Origin: Synaphobranchus kaupii
Taxonomy: Eukaryota; Chordata; Actinopteri; Anguilliformes; Synaphobranchidae
Direction: 5' to 3'
Assembly (NCBI GenBank): GCA_029718625.1
Contig: CM056376.1
Location: forward strand, 123,183,767 to 123,247,766
DNA length: 64,000 nt
Part shown: positions 1 through 10,984 of the stretch, piece by piece
Layout of the letters: each line of letters starts with the position of its first letter
Numbering within the stretch: position 1 is the stretch's first letter
Translations under genes and position numbers: made by a program
The notes under the pieces: model-generated
What the model was told of the DNA's origin: nothing
The model's database searches: none
What the model saw: the letters and a program-made list of their open reading frames with translations, nothing else

Positions 1-228
1 AGACATGTAGCTGAGTGATTTTCCACAAGTAATAGGTTTTGCTGCACATGTCTAAACCGCAGAACCATGAAGATTAAACATAGGTCAGCAAACCTGCGAT
101 CCTGTGAATATAATTGTTCAAAGTTCTGACACTGCAGCCAATAGGACAGGCCCCGCCTACCTGCCGGACGTAATCCAGAACTATGTTCCTGCTCGACCAC
201 TTCGCTCTACTACAGCAGGGCGACTCGC
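1..228. other. Left flank, no recognised feature
   Basis: Moderately GC-rich DNA left of the solo LTR. The last five bases (224-228, CTCGC) are the left copy of that LTR's target site duplication. Frames overlapping this stretch run into the LTR and show no recognisable protein motif. Confidence 0.6.
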
Positions 229-1356
229 TGTTAGGTGTTGGTGGGGGAAGGACCCAAACGCAGGCAGGAGTTCGCAAAAACCGAAGTTTAATAAAGGGCA
301 AGGCAGCAATCCGTGGTAAACAGGCAGGGTCAAAAACCGGGGAGACAGGGCAATGGTACAAAGCACAGTCCAAAGAGTGGTCAAGGAACAGGCAGGGGTC
401 AAACCGGGAAGGCACAGTAAAGGTACAAAAGCAGGATCCAAAACCAGGGTCGCGAGAACACAGGCAGGGGTCAAAACCGGGGAGGCGTAAGAGGAACAAA
501 AAGAGAACAAAACAGACTGGATACAAAACAAAACAACAACAGGCAAAGAACTGGGGAAACAAAAACTAGAACAGATATACAGAATAAACAAACAGCTCGG
601 GCAGAATCTCGGAAAAAACAGGCAACACAGAAGCAAAATATTTAGTACAAGGAACTCGCGAAGAAACACTGAAATGACAAGGTATATATACACACAGAGG
701 GAGACAGACATAATGGGAATCAGGTGTGTAGAAGCAGGGATGGGAGATTGCTCACAGGTGAGAACAGTGAGGGTTAACAGGGACCAATAAAACAATGACA
801 GGGGAAACGTAAGACACAGACTGGAATACACAGATACAATGATAACAAACGGCCTGGAGTTAGCAGGTAAACAAGTGCACAGCTCAGAGGGGAGGAACAC
901 GAAAGTGGACACGTGCAGAGAATGCGAAATCACAGATAGATACAGCGATAGGATAACGAGGAGGGAAATGACAGCTGCGGATAGAAACTCAAGATGAATT
1001 AGTAATTAGTAATGTTAGTAGTGAACTCTAAAACCCTAATGTTAGTAGGTTAGCTGGTTAGTATTATATACATGTTAGTTTGTTAGCAGGTTAGTATTAA
1101 ATCTAATCTAACAGTTAGTATGATTAGTACATTAGTATTATATACAAATATAAATAAAGCCAGAAGGAAGAAAACGAGATATACGAAATACAGAGGAAAC
1201 CTGAATGTTCCCAAAATCACCCGAATAGTGCAATGACAAAGACAGGGAGTGGAATCTCAGAAAACATGGAACGCGGACTGACAATCGCGAGGGAAAATAA
1301 ATCAGGAAAATAATAAGAAATAAAGAATAAACAGACAGAATTACAGGATCCTAACA
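229..1356 (-). mobile_element. Solo LTR, Ty3/gypsy-like
   Basis: The 1128-bp segment starts TGTTAGG and ends CCTAACA, a perfect 7-bp terminal inverted repeat with the TG...CA ends of LTRs. It is flanked by an exact 5-bp duplication, CTCGC, at 224-228 and 1357-1361. Read on the minus strand it has a TATA-like GTATATATAC near 681-695 and, toward its 3' end, an ATTAAA polyadenylation signal near 286-297, followed by a U5-like stretch ending CCTAACA. Flanking DNA shows no primer site, polypurine tract or second LTR, so recombination between two LTRs (a solo LTR) is the simplest explanation. A 250-aa minus frame across 181-933 is compositionally biased read-through of the LTR, not a gene. The gypsy assignment rests on structure and general resemblance to fish gypsy LTRs. 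The boundaries are very secure, the superfamily less so. Confidence 0.85.
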
Positions 1357-1361
1357 CTCGC
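1357..1361. repeat. Right target site duplication of the solo LTR
   Basis: CTCGC, identical to 224-228. The matched pair fixes the insertion boundaries. The following 28 bases are almost pure C, with scattered T and A. Confidence 0.85.
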
Positions 1362-1385
1362 ACCCCCCTCCCCCCCCCACCCCCC

Positions 1386-1777
1386 TCCGTGTCAACAGCT
1401 CCGACTGCGGAGCTTTTCCCCTACATTCTACTTCAACCCTGACTGCATTCCGTCGTGGCCTGAAGACACACCTCTTCAGACTCCACCTTGACTGATATAC
1501 TAATCTAGGACCTCTAATGTTACTTGTTCCCTGTCTTTTCTTGTCTGTTTGTTATAGTTTATAATAGTATTGAGAATAGAATTGTAGCATAGCTGATTTA
1601 CCCACAGCTTACTGTGAACTACATTCAAATGTTCATTACTTGGGATAGCTGCTACATTATGGGAAGGATATGCTTTGTCTTATCTGTTCTGTAGTTACTT
1701 CGATGAAGTTTCTGTATGCACTTACTGTATGTCGCTTTGGATAAAAACGTCTGCTAAATGACTAATGTAATGTAATG
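1386..1777 (+). mobile_element. LINE L2 (UnaL2-like) 3' end, 5'-truncated
   Basis: One forward frame at 1445-1495 reads AFRRGLKTHLFRLHLD then stop, the typical C-terminal end of L2-clade reverse transcriptases in fishes. About 230 bp of 3' UTR follow, ending with the conserved tail GTCGCTTTGGATAAAAACGT, then CTGCTAAATGACTAATG and a short (TAATG)n repeat at 1763-1777. This tail is the kind recognised by the element's own reverse transcriptase in eel UnaL2 and is shared by many fish SINEs. Everything upstream of the last few dozen codons is missing, the usual 5' truncation of LINEs. I could not identify a target duplication. Confidence 0.8.
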
Positions 1778-2942
1778 TTTGTGGTACAATCAAAATGGTG
1801 GACGTATATGGTCCTAGACAAACAGGACAAATGGACAAACTATGCACTATACATTGCTGTGCCAGATTGGTTGATGCATGGCTTTGCCCCTTGTTGAGTT
1901 CAAGGAACAAAAGCCATCGATATGTTTTTCATTGATCATCTGTTTTGACAAAAAAAAATTAAAAAATGAATGACACAAAAAAACAACTAGCACTTGCCAT
2001 GCCTCGTGCAATATCACAATAAACTGACTTGTTTATTATTGATTTGCCAAGAAGGTCTGCATGTTGCTCACTTCCTTTACGTATTGTTTGTGAATTTAAA
2101 TGTTTTGCTGGTGATACATTTCAATCCAATTTGCGAAAACTTTCTGTATAATGACCCTTACGGTGACTTGAGTAATTTTTGTCTGTGAATTATGGCTGTT
2201 TAACTGTAAGCCGGCAGCACTTAATTGACCCCCACCTGCATCTAATCAGGCATTGATTGCGACTGGACTAAATGCAGGTGCATGAGAAGGGTAAGAGACT
2301 ACTCAAGGTTAATTTTGTGCCTGAAAATTTATTTAAATTTCATTACTGTCATAATGTGCTTAATACAATATATTCCAGTTCATTTAAATGCAAGTTATAG
2401 AGTTTAAAGCAATGCCAAGCTTTCATACAATAGTAATGTCATAATTATTTACACAAAAGAGGAAGTAAGAGATTTTCAGGCAAACAACATTTTTCTTTTC
2501 AAAAGCCCTGAGGAAAATAATTAGTTTGACGCGTCATCTGGACACACACGTATGGGTATTACAATTTTCTATGAAATATTCACTTGTCAGAATACAACCT
2601 CTGATAAACATGCTAGTTTACATGCCACTGTTCTAAATGTGTAGAACACATTGCAACCCCTGAAAGAATTATGAGGGTACCTGGAGTGGGCATTGTTCCC
2701 AGCATGTAGTGGAGTGGAAAGTGCTTGCATTAAGGTCTGGCTTGGCTTGACTTTAGAACACTATTGTTAATGTATTATTCAGGAAGACTACCTTCAACCA
2801 CATGTTGTCATTACACAGTTCTATTAGCAGAAACCAATCCCTCACAAACTCTGAGAAAACCAAACAGGGTGTTGAGGGACTTTCTCGATTAGTCTAACTG
2901 GTAAAAAAAACAAAACAACCAAAGCATATAATAATGAAATGC
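1778..2942. other. AT-rich DNA, no gene seen
   Basis: No frame has a recognisable motif. There are A-rich runs near 1951-1985 and a small inverted pair, CACCTGCAT near 2235 and ATGCAGGTG near 2272. Bases 2943-2950 (ATCTTAAG) are the left target duplication of the next element. Confidence 0.6.
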
Positions 2943-3213
2943 ATCTTAAGTAGGGTTGCAAAGGGGTGGAAAATTTCCGGTAAATTTCCGGAAACTTTCC
3001 AGAAATTTTTCCATGGGAAGTTAAACTCTGGAATTTTGGGAATTTTTACCAATTCATTATTTTTTTGCAAAAGTTAGCCTATAACATGGAACTTAAATTT
3101 AGTTGGAAAATACAAAACTACAATTCTAGATCTTGCAGCATGCTTTGGTTAAAACAACAAAATTTGATGCAAATTCAGTTAAATTTCAACCCTGTACTGT
3201 GCATTCTTCCATA

Positions 3214-3976
3214 GAGTACTCAAGTGACTACGACGCACTGGTTTCGGAAGTGACTTCCCCATTCATTTAGATCATAGACATTAACTAAAACTTACTTTTA
3301 AACAATTTCTAGAGATTATGTCTTACCATCAATTTCCTGGAATGTTCAATATAGCAGAATATGCTATAAATACCTTGACGTCCCATAATTCCCTCCGGAT
3401 GGTTCAATGAAGTAAAATGGCCGAATTAGCAAGGTGGTATGCACTGCCAACAATGTCCAGACAAGATGATGATATCTGATTGGTCTAGAACAGGGGTGTC
3501 AAGATCCGGTCCTGGAGGGCCGCAGTGTCTGCTGGTTTTTGGTGCGTTTAAGCACAAGTGATTAATTTAAGTCACTAATTGGCTAAGAAGTCCACACACC
3601 TTGTTCTCAATGCTTTAACTGGGTGCTGATTGAAAGGAAACCACAAATACCTGTAGACCTGCGGCCCTCCAGGACTGGAGTTTGACACCCCTGGTCTAGA
3701 ACCTCCCGTGCATTGCAGTAATGGATATGTAGTCCGTTAAAGTGGACTACAAACCGGACTACAAATCATTAATTTAAAAAATTTTAATTGGAACATGAAA
3801 TGTATGCTCTATATCCTTATACCACACAGGCTAATCCAGGAATGTTTCAGCTCATTCTATGAATCAGATTTCAAGAAATTGGCAATAGTCTCCGAAGTTC
3901 ATTCTATCTATCATAGGTAATTTACTTCCGAAACCAAACTCCTCCCACGTTTGTCGTACTCACTTATTGAGTACTC
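3214..3976. mobile_element. Nested TA-flanked inverted-repeat element
   Basis: Ends are GAGTACTCAA and TTGAGTACTC, flanked by TA at 3212-3213 and 3977-3978. Inverted similarity continues inward: a left segment with TACGACG and GGTTTCGGAAGT (about 3228-3252) matches the reverse complement of the right segment near 3918-3958. This suggests a fold-back or MITE-like DNA transposon of a TA-inserting group. It carries no coding frame and is interrupted by the MITE at 3491-3693. The superfamily cannot be set from the ends alone, and the TA duplication is short enough to be fortuitous. Confidence 0.6.
3491..3693. mobile_element. 203-bp hAT MITE
   Basis: The ends are CAGGGGTGTCAA and TTGACACCCCTG. 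The terminal inverted repeat runs about 35 bp with few mismatches, including a shared CCTGGAGGGCCGCAG. A perfect 8-bp target duplication, GTCTAGAA, lies at 3483-3490 and 3694-3701. The ends and duplication length are those of hAT MITEs. It has no coding capacity and was mobilised in trans. The exact duplication suggests it is younger than the element it sits in. Confidence 0.9.
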
Positions 3977-4179
3977 TATTACATGTGCAGTGCATTCTTT
4001 TATCACATGCACAGGTAATTCCTAGCGTCCTGCACACTACTGCATGCACCCTCTGCATGCACTGTGCATTCTTCCATCACATCTACAGCAAGGCTATTGA
4101 GGCCACACTACTACATTTGAGCCCAAGGACTACATTTTTTTTTTCTAATGTAATGTAATGTTTTCTAATGTAATCATTT

Positions 4180-4480
4180 TAAGGGTTGTTTCTCCTGACT
4201 TTTTTCCCCATAGAGTTCTATAGGAAAATGAGTCCGGAGAAATAACCCTTGCAGTGATCCATCCACATCTACTCCATATCTGGCAACAGAGTGATGGTTT
4301 GGGGCTCGTTTGATAGCTCAGACCCTTGATAACTTACAGCCATTTAGCCAGCCATGTGTTCCATACTGTACCAGTGTAATTTACAGCTGAATCTAGTCTC
4401 ACCCCCCAATTTCCATAGAGATCCATTCAAATGCAGAGAGGTTATAGTATCGCTTGTAACAGTACCTGAAAATAAAATAT
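4180..4480. repeat. Dispersed repeat with fold-back end, copy 1
   Basis: Bases about 4256-4480 match 59873-60105 closely over some 225 bp, including CTTACAGCCATTTAGCCA and TGCATTCAAATGCAGAGAGG (one substitution in this copy). The left part, 4187-4252, is a near-palindrome: AAGGGTTGTTTCTCC pairs with GGAGAAATAACCCTT around a central TATAGGAAAA segment. Part of that palindrome is also present left of the second copy. Non-coding, family not recognised. Confidence 0.7.
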
Positions 4481-4539
4481 CGACAGTTTTTTGATGTTGA
4501 TGGTCACAGACTTCAGGAAGTAACAGCATGTAAAGGATA

Positions 4540-4795
4540 TGCGACCAAATATGAAATATGATACTTTAAAAATACGTTAAAGCAAAGGGTATGAATACTT
4601 ATGTAAATGAGAAATTTCAGTTTTTTATTTTTAATTTAAAAAAAAAACTTTTTTCACATTGTCATTATGGGGTGTTGTGTGTAGAATTTTGAGGGAAAAA
4701 ATTAATTTAATCAATTTTGGAATAAGGCTGTAACAGAACAAAATGTGGAAAAAGTGAAGCGCTGTGAATACTTTCCGGATGCACTGTATGTATGC
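4540..4795 (+). mobile_element. Tc1-like transposon 3' end fragment
   Basis: The segment carries the typical fish Tc1 3' terminus: GTATGAATACTTATGTAAAT, then TGTCATTATGGGGTGTTGTG, AATAAGGCTGTAAC and AAAATGTGGAAAAAGTGAAG, ending CTTTCCGGATGCACTGTATG. The transposase frame and left inverted repeat are absent. It lies inside the hAT element. Confidence 0.8.
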
Positions 4796-4936
4796 ATATG
4801 ACAAAGTAAATACAGCTAGTACAAATAACGCCAACATTTCCAGTTTATTCCCGTTAATTCCCATATATTCCCATTAATTCCCATGGAAAGTTTCCACCTT
4901 TCAATATTCCCGGAATTTTGCAACTCTAATCTTAAG

Positions 4937-7900
4937 ACATGTTTGTGTCTATGTCCATGATCACTGAACCCCCAGCCACCAATTTCCTGCATTTAGACAC
5001 AGGGGAAGACATAGATATCAATGTTAAAAAAATAAATAAATAAATAAACTTACACATTATTCTGCACCACAGGGAAAAATGAAATTACTTCTTAAGGAAT
5101 GAGAAGGAGAAAGAGAAACTGTGCTATGCCAGTGATAAGAGCAATTCATTTTCAAAACACAGGGTAACATGGGTGGAATGTGGGGGGGGGGAAATAAATG
5201 TTATTCAGAATTCAACAGATGTAATTTTCAGTGCAAGTCCCTAAAAACAGGATAACACCAAATTGTGTGCATTTCTCATGAAGCATATAATCAATAGAGG
5301 GGCAGATATACTGTATGTGACATGTGCTGCTGATGTACCCTATATAAAGGAACTGGCCAAGTCAGCTGACAGCATGTTTATGGTCACAAATGAGCCAACA
5401 CGTTACTGAAAAGTATTCATTTATTTATTTATGTATTTATTTGGTGACAAACTGACAAATTGTTAAAAAGGTTTTTTTAAGCATTGTCCAAGCACAAAGT
5501 TGCACTGTACAGCGCTTCTAAGGAACAAAATAACAGAGCAAGGCTCAGGCCTACCAATAAACCTCAGCCATATAAAACGAGACAGGGCAGTGGCGTACCA
5601 TTTCCGGTACCTTGATTTCTGTTATAGAGTTGTGGACTTGGGGATGGACATCTCACCAAACACTGCTGTGCTGGCACAGTTTAGGAAGTATTAGGGTTTA
5701 GGGGTGCAGCGCACATTAATCATGGAACATGGTAGAAGCCTTTTTGAAACAACCTACTGCTTTTCGAGTAGAAAATCAGAATACATGACGCATACAGTAT
5801 ACGACTGAACAACTGACAAATGAATACCAATCACAAGCCCAGCTGACAAACAGTTCAGTCAAAACAATAAATAGCCAATGTGTCAAAACTTTCAGCGAAG
5901 TTGAGGAGAAACTTACTGAAACCCCAGTACACTCCAGAAGAGTATTTCTTTCAACCAGGGCACAGATTGCCTGAGGCCATTTGGGCTTCTGACCCTGAGC
6001 AAATCTTTACACTTGACTGGACAAAACTCCCACTGGACTCCATTTCTCTGAACTTGTCAATTACAAATTATTTGCACAAGAAACCGCACTGCGATAGCAC
6101 TGGGAGACCTCTGAAAAAGGGGCAACACAATCTTTCTGAAAAAAAACAAAACAATACTTGTCCATTCCAACCTTTTTCAAGTAAGATGTGTCTCTTCATA
6201 TGGACAAATTTACACCAATGATAAAGGATTTTTCTTTTTTAAATTGAGAATGATTAAATTCAATCACAAAGTTAAACTTTTAAACGTTACATTTTAATAA
6301 AATTTTGGTTCATCTGTTTTTTTTACTATCCTAACCTGACTGTAAACAATTTTATCATTATGAATAGGCTTCTGTTTATTTTTTGTGCAGGTGCTAAAAC
6401 TGTACTCTTTGGTGTAGGCTATTTCCCACAGAAAATGATACAGCACAATACTACAAAAATATGCTATTGCTACATGTCTGTAGTTTTAATAACTACACCG
6501 AATGCAGTACGTGAGAACATTGGTGTCAGTTAAGTGGCAACTGACTGATCAATGACTGACTTAAAGAACAGATAGCTGCTTACTTTGGTTTAAAAAGGGT
6601 AAAGGATGCTTTATAGAGCAGCATAGTTCAAGTGGCACAGTTCATATTATATAACGCCCATAGCAGTCTATTGCTAAAATATGAGTTCACAAGAAAGCAA
6701 TTCATTTTGTCAGAGGTTCCCAAGTGATTTAATCTTTATTGTCCCCTTCCAGTGGGTACAGAGATTTGGTAAATTTGCTCAAACTATGAGGCAACGTGAC
6801 ACTACTAAGTTATATGGAGACTTTTAATGGAGACTTGACAATATTTGATTTGCATATCACAGAACTGACTCAATTATAAATGAGAGGACTGTGCAAAAGG
6901 GATAGTATCTACAATTGTCTCAGAGCAAAAACATGCCTCAAGCTACCTTGTGAATTTGTTCTGTTCTGTTGTGATTTCTCAGTTTCTCCTGAGAAGGACA
7001 GCCAAGAGGCTTACAGTGTAATCTTTTATCAAGTACAATATTCTCTGGAATATAATACACAAAGGATGACTGAAATCAATTGGAAATCCCTATCACCTTA
7101 TACTGTACCTTGTGCTTGATTTAGTTAGCAAGCCATTGAAGTTTATAAAGAGCTCTTCCATCACTTCAAATGATTTGCACCACATATTGAGACTAGGTAA
7201 AACAGCCTTGATTCAACTTCCATTGCTGTCTAACTAGCTAACATGACTGCAGTTGACAAAAAAGTTTGCAATTAGAAATGTGTTTTTCTCTTCTTGGGGG
7301 GATAGCTGGGTTGGTAGCGGGTGAGTTAGCTTTATAGTCAAAGGTCACAAACCTTGATTGTGATCTAGCTTGCAATTTAATTTAATTATTCTAAAGGAAA
7401 TTAAGGAATTAATTTAAATGAAAACATTTCTTTAGTAGTCTGAAAATGTTGTTGTCATCTGAAGATGTTTGAAAACCGCCAGTGAATCTGCCTTCCTGGG
7501 AAGGAACCTGAATAATTGGGAAGGTTGCTCCACTATCCAAAAGCCTGTGAAGAGCGGTAAAAAATAAATGTGTTTTGGAAGGTTGAAGGTCATGTAGGCA
7601 CCAGCACTCTGAATCATTTGCAGTGGCCTGATAGTACAGGCCGGTAAGATTGCCAGCAAGAATTGAGAAGGGAGAACCTGCAGGACTGCGTTGCTGCTGC
7701 GGTGCTTAAAAAAAAACAAACAAAAAAAAACAATGAATAGAATAAGGCACCTAACAACCTATTCAAGCTTTCCTGGTCAAAACGGAGATGACAAACCATT
7801 TCTTGAGCCAGCACAATTGATGGCTACAGACAATACCCTTCCATGACCTTGCTAGCATGCCAGGAAAAACAGCAAAACAATCTTCATATATGAACTGCAG

Positions 7901-8864
7901 GCCTTTTGAAAATAATGTGGTTCTGAAACAGCTGCGGAAACACTGTATTCAAAGCATTCCTTAGAGTATAAATACGCTGTTGCTGGAACATCTATACTAC
8001 AAAGTGTCACTGAGTTCTCAGTGTTCTTTGTAGAGCAAAAGCAGGGAAACTTAATTTACTGAAAAAAATATTTCGGCTGTCGAAAGCCCCTTTAAGGCAG
8101 ATTTCTGCTGTAGGGCCTACCGGGGGTGTAGACACCCAAAAACAGACAAATGCATTTACAAATATTCCCTCCACATTTTACTGTTGAGAGTGTTGCGGCG
8201 TGTCTACATGAGTTAAGAATATTTTAAGTTCATCCCGAGAGGACAATTGGACCGGTAGGCTAATGGCTGTGCCGTTCTCTACCCTAGGGATTACTCTAGC
8301 TCTTGACAGCCCTGTGCTGAAAGTCAAGGGTTCCTCTGAAGGGAGGGTTCAATCGGAGGTGAATGTGAAATAGTTCAAAACATCACATACCATTCTGGTT
8401 AAAATGTTTATGACAACCGCTATTCCCATTTTCTGTACGGCAGAAGGACGACGCGGTTGCACGGCGCAGATAGACAGCCGTAGCTTTCCTGGGGGGATTG
8501 GGAGAAATGACATTGTCACAAGTCAACATGGTGTGGATTACTTCTGTGACAAGACAGTTCTGCTATCAGGGCTGTAATTGTATAAAGATTTACCCTGGGT
8601 TACCTGAAAAAGGACTGAGGAACAGAGCATCCCATTCCCCAATGGAACCTGCAGCTCCTGTCTGTAGCCAGAACCCCGGGATTTTCCAATCACGCTGTTT
8701 GTTGTCAAGGTGCTTCTCTGCCAAGGGCAAAAGGCACTAACTACTGCCTACGAAACTGTGTCGGATACATTCATTTATAATGTGAATAGCTACACCTCAT
8801 ACAGGATTTGATGATAAATAAAATGCGATCCATAAATCAATTAAGGAATGACTTTGCATTGATA
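4937..8864. other. AT-rich DNA, no gene or repeat recognised
   Basis: About 3.9 kb without a supportable gene. The largest frame (5880-6221, 113 codons) shows no domain, signal peptide or codon pattern I can recognise. There are short low-complexity tracts: an AAT/AAAT run near 5025-5050, a TTTA-type run near 5418-5442, an A-rich stretch near 7705-7735 and a small palindrome, GGGTGTAGACACCC, near 8125. Some may be conserved non-coding sequence, but nothing in the sequence alone shows it. Confidence 0.55.
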
Positions 8865-9300
8865 TAGGTAACTGCCAAAATGAAGAAAAAAAAACAAAAT
8901 GAGGGATACAAATTGTATTGAAAGCAGTGTCTTCCCAAAAGTGTAATTCCTGAGTTAAGTAAGCAATTAACATCTAGGCATGCTCACGGTTGTGTATAAA
9001 AATGCAGCCTATTGCATTGGCTTCCATAGCTAGAAAAGAAGATTGCAGTGACTTTGAAAGAAGGCTGTTTGTTGGGGCATGTTCATCAGCAGCTTCAATG
9101 ACAGACTGCCAAATTTTCTGATGTTTCACGAGGAACAGCGGCTAAGCTGATGTTGGCATGGAAGTCTGAGGGAAAGACTTCATCATTCAGGGGCAATTGC
9201 GGTTGAAAGCACGAAGTAAGTGCTTCACCGTCAGTTCATTGGTTCAAGATAACAGGTAAAACAGGCAAGCAACTTCACAGAGAGGGATATGGTTGGTGTT
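8865..9300 (+). pseudogene. Tc1-like transposase, N-terminal half, decayed
   Basis: The left end (about 8865-8895, containing AACTGCCAAAATGAAG) resembles the inverted repeat of a fish Tc1 family whose terminus contains CGCCAAAATAAAGGAAACA. Downstream, a forward frame broken by stops reads TAKFSDVSRGTAAKLMLAWK then SEGKTSSFRGNCG near 9110-9205. These match the paired helix-turn-helix region of Tc1 transposases (usual form: VSRGTV.KVM, then GKTSS). The catalytic domain and right end are missing, so it is a dead fragment. Confidence 0.75.
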
Positions 9301-9436
9301 TCTTTTATATTAGCAGTTACCTGCAAATCAGAACGTATGCATTAAAGCACCATGCAATCATGTATGTGAGGAGTGATGAGTGAACGGCAAGTACTGATAT
9401 ATGCAGATTGAGGTGTGATACATGAGTACTGAGGAC
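9301..9436. other. Spacer between Tc1 fragment and hAT-type element
   Basis: Short AT-rich DNA with no recognisable feature. Confidence 0.5.
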
Positions 9437-10829
9437 TAGGGGTGTGCAGCGATGCCACTATCTGTATCTGTATCTGTTCAACCATTAACAATATCTGTAT
9501 CCGGATTAGAAACCGGAAGTAGGCGTGGCTTTGGCCGGACGTTGTGTTACATATAGGAAATGTGATTTTTTCTAGTCTAAAATTAATTGTTATTGCAATA
9601 TATGAGTATTCACTCCCCATCACTGTCTTTTTTTTCTTTTCAAAACTTTTTATAAGAACTATATTCTGTACTTTATACTTATGTATCTATTGTTTTGTTT
9701 TGTTAAAGGTAGTTTTTGTTAAACTATTTGAACCCCCCACCCCCTAACTGGGGGACACTGAACAATAATTTGGGATAAGAACTGGAAAAAATAGTACAAT
9801 ATAGAATCAACTCAGAATGAAAAGGCAGTTTTATAAAAAACATCAAACCATTTCATTATACATTTGAATGGAAACTATTTCCACAATAACAGCCCTTTCT
9901 GCCTGTTCTGATTTCATGTTGTACGTAATTTTTCTTATTTTGCTATACTATATAACAACAAAGTTCTAGAACACCTGAGAAGCTTTTAATTCAATAAAAT
10001 GAAAGTCGGGACATGGCTGCATTTCAACAGCTTTTAATATGCTTTTCGTATACCATTGGTTAAACCGATCACCGCGACAAGTATGGTTAAAAAAAAAAAT
10101 TCTGCAGTGTAAAACGTCACATTTTCGTTTTATTAATTGCGTTGCAAGTTTGGGCTCATGGAATGGCGAGATTGACGGAAATGATTACGCAGCAATACGG
10201 AGGCAGAATGGACGGTCAGTACAGTTTAAAAATACAAATAACACAACTAGCATGAATACAATAATGATTTTGATAGACAGTAAGTGACATATCAAAACGG
10301 GACATAGGCTACTGATTCTAGCTGTTCCTTTGCTTTATTTTAAAAGGTGTTTTTACGTTCTGAAAAAGCGTTGACATTAAGGGCAGCTAAACTCAAGCGA
10401 GCAGCATTAAAGGGATATTGTTTGCATGCAAGATGTTGAGATTCTTCATTTAACGTTTTGTTTCTTTTTCTTTTGCTCTCACAAGATTGACATAGGCCTA
10501 TACAAACAAGGCACACTGTTCGATTATAGCGAGCACGTTAAAGATATAGGGTGAGTATCTGTAATGGCAGGGACTGCCGATTCACATGGCCCATATCGAA
10601 CGGCTCCATCCCTAATGATATATTTTAATGTTTTAATAAACAAATAAACAATCCAATGCTTAATTCTGTAAAGTTCAGAAGAGGCATACAGACAGGTGGG
10701 CACTGAATCAAAGATTTCCCTGCTGCAATTTAATTATTTCCCGCATCCGAATTATGAACTGGCAACTTCGGATCCGTTTCCAACCCACTATCCGTGCACT
10801 TCCGGATTTCGGCTTCGGGCACACCCCTA
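9437..10829. mobile_element. Non-autonomous hAT-type element
   Basis: Starts TAGGGGTGTGC and ends GCACACCCCTA, a perfect 11-bp inverted repeat. The inner ends are also related: the left has repeated TATCTGTATC and TCCGGATTAGAAACCGGAAG; the right has CTTCGGATCCG and TTCCGGATTTCGG. These subterminal motifs are typical of fish hAT elements. The flanking 8-mers (CTGAGGAC and GTATGTAC) agree at only 4 of 8 positions, so the duplication has decayed or is absent. No transposase motif is present; the longest internal frame (10039-10287) has no recognisable domain. Confidence 0.7.
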
Positions 10830-10879
10830 GTATGTACGTATGATATTTATTAGATTTGCTATGTTTTTGTGTGGCTATG

Positions 10880-10978
10880 CCTTTTGTAATGCAGCAATGA
10901 GTGAGTGCAAGACCAATTTCCCTATGGGGACAATAAAGCATATCTTATATTATATCTTATCTTATATTATCTCTAGGT
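10880..10978 (+). repeat. LINE-like 3' tail
   Basis: CAATTTCCCTATGGGGACAA, then TAAAGCATATCTTATATTATATCTTATCTTA. The motif AATTTCCC...GGGACAATAAAG followed by a short ATCTT-type repeat is a common end of fish non-LTR retrotransposons. Only about 100 bp remain, so the family is uncertain. Confidence 0.45.
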
Positions 10979-10984
10979 ATCCAC

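Larger units (their letters stand above)
2951..4928. mobile_element. Non-autonomous hAT-type element with nested insertions
   Basis: The 1978-bp unit starts TAGGGTTGCAAA and ends TTTGCAACTCTA, a 12-bp terminal inverted repeat with one mismatch. It is flanked by a perfect 8-bp duplication, ATCTTAAG, at 2943-2950 and 4929-4936, the size typical of hAT elements. Subterminal DNA is dense in TTTCCGG/GGAATT-type repeats on the left (2960-3050) and TTCCC repeats on the right (4840-4920), possible transposase-binding clusters. No transposase frame remains. Inside lie a TA-flanked element (3214-3976), a hAT MITE within that (3491-3693), a dispersed repeat (4180-4480) and a Tc1 3' end (4540-4795). Much of the length is therefore secondary insertion. 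Confidence 0.85.

Noticed and set aside
181..933. 250-codon minus-strand frame
   Set aside because: It lies across the solo LTR at 229-1356 and its left flank, is compositionally biased and has no domain. The LTR boundaries explain the sequence.
5880..6221. 113-codon forward frame as a gene
   Set aside because: No recognisable motif, no paralogue in the window, and a length compatible with chance in this much DNA.
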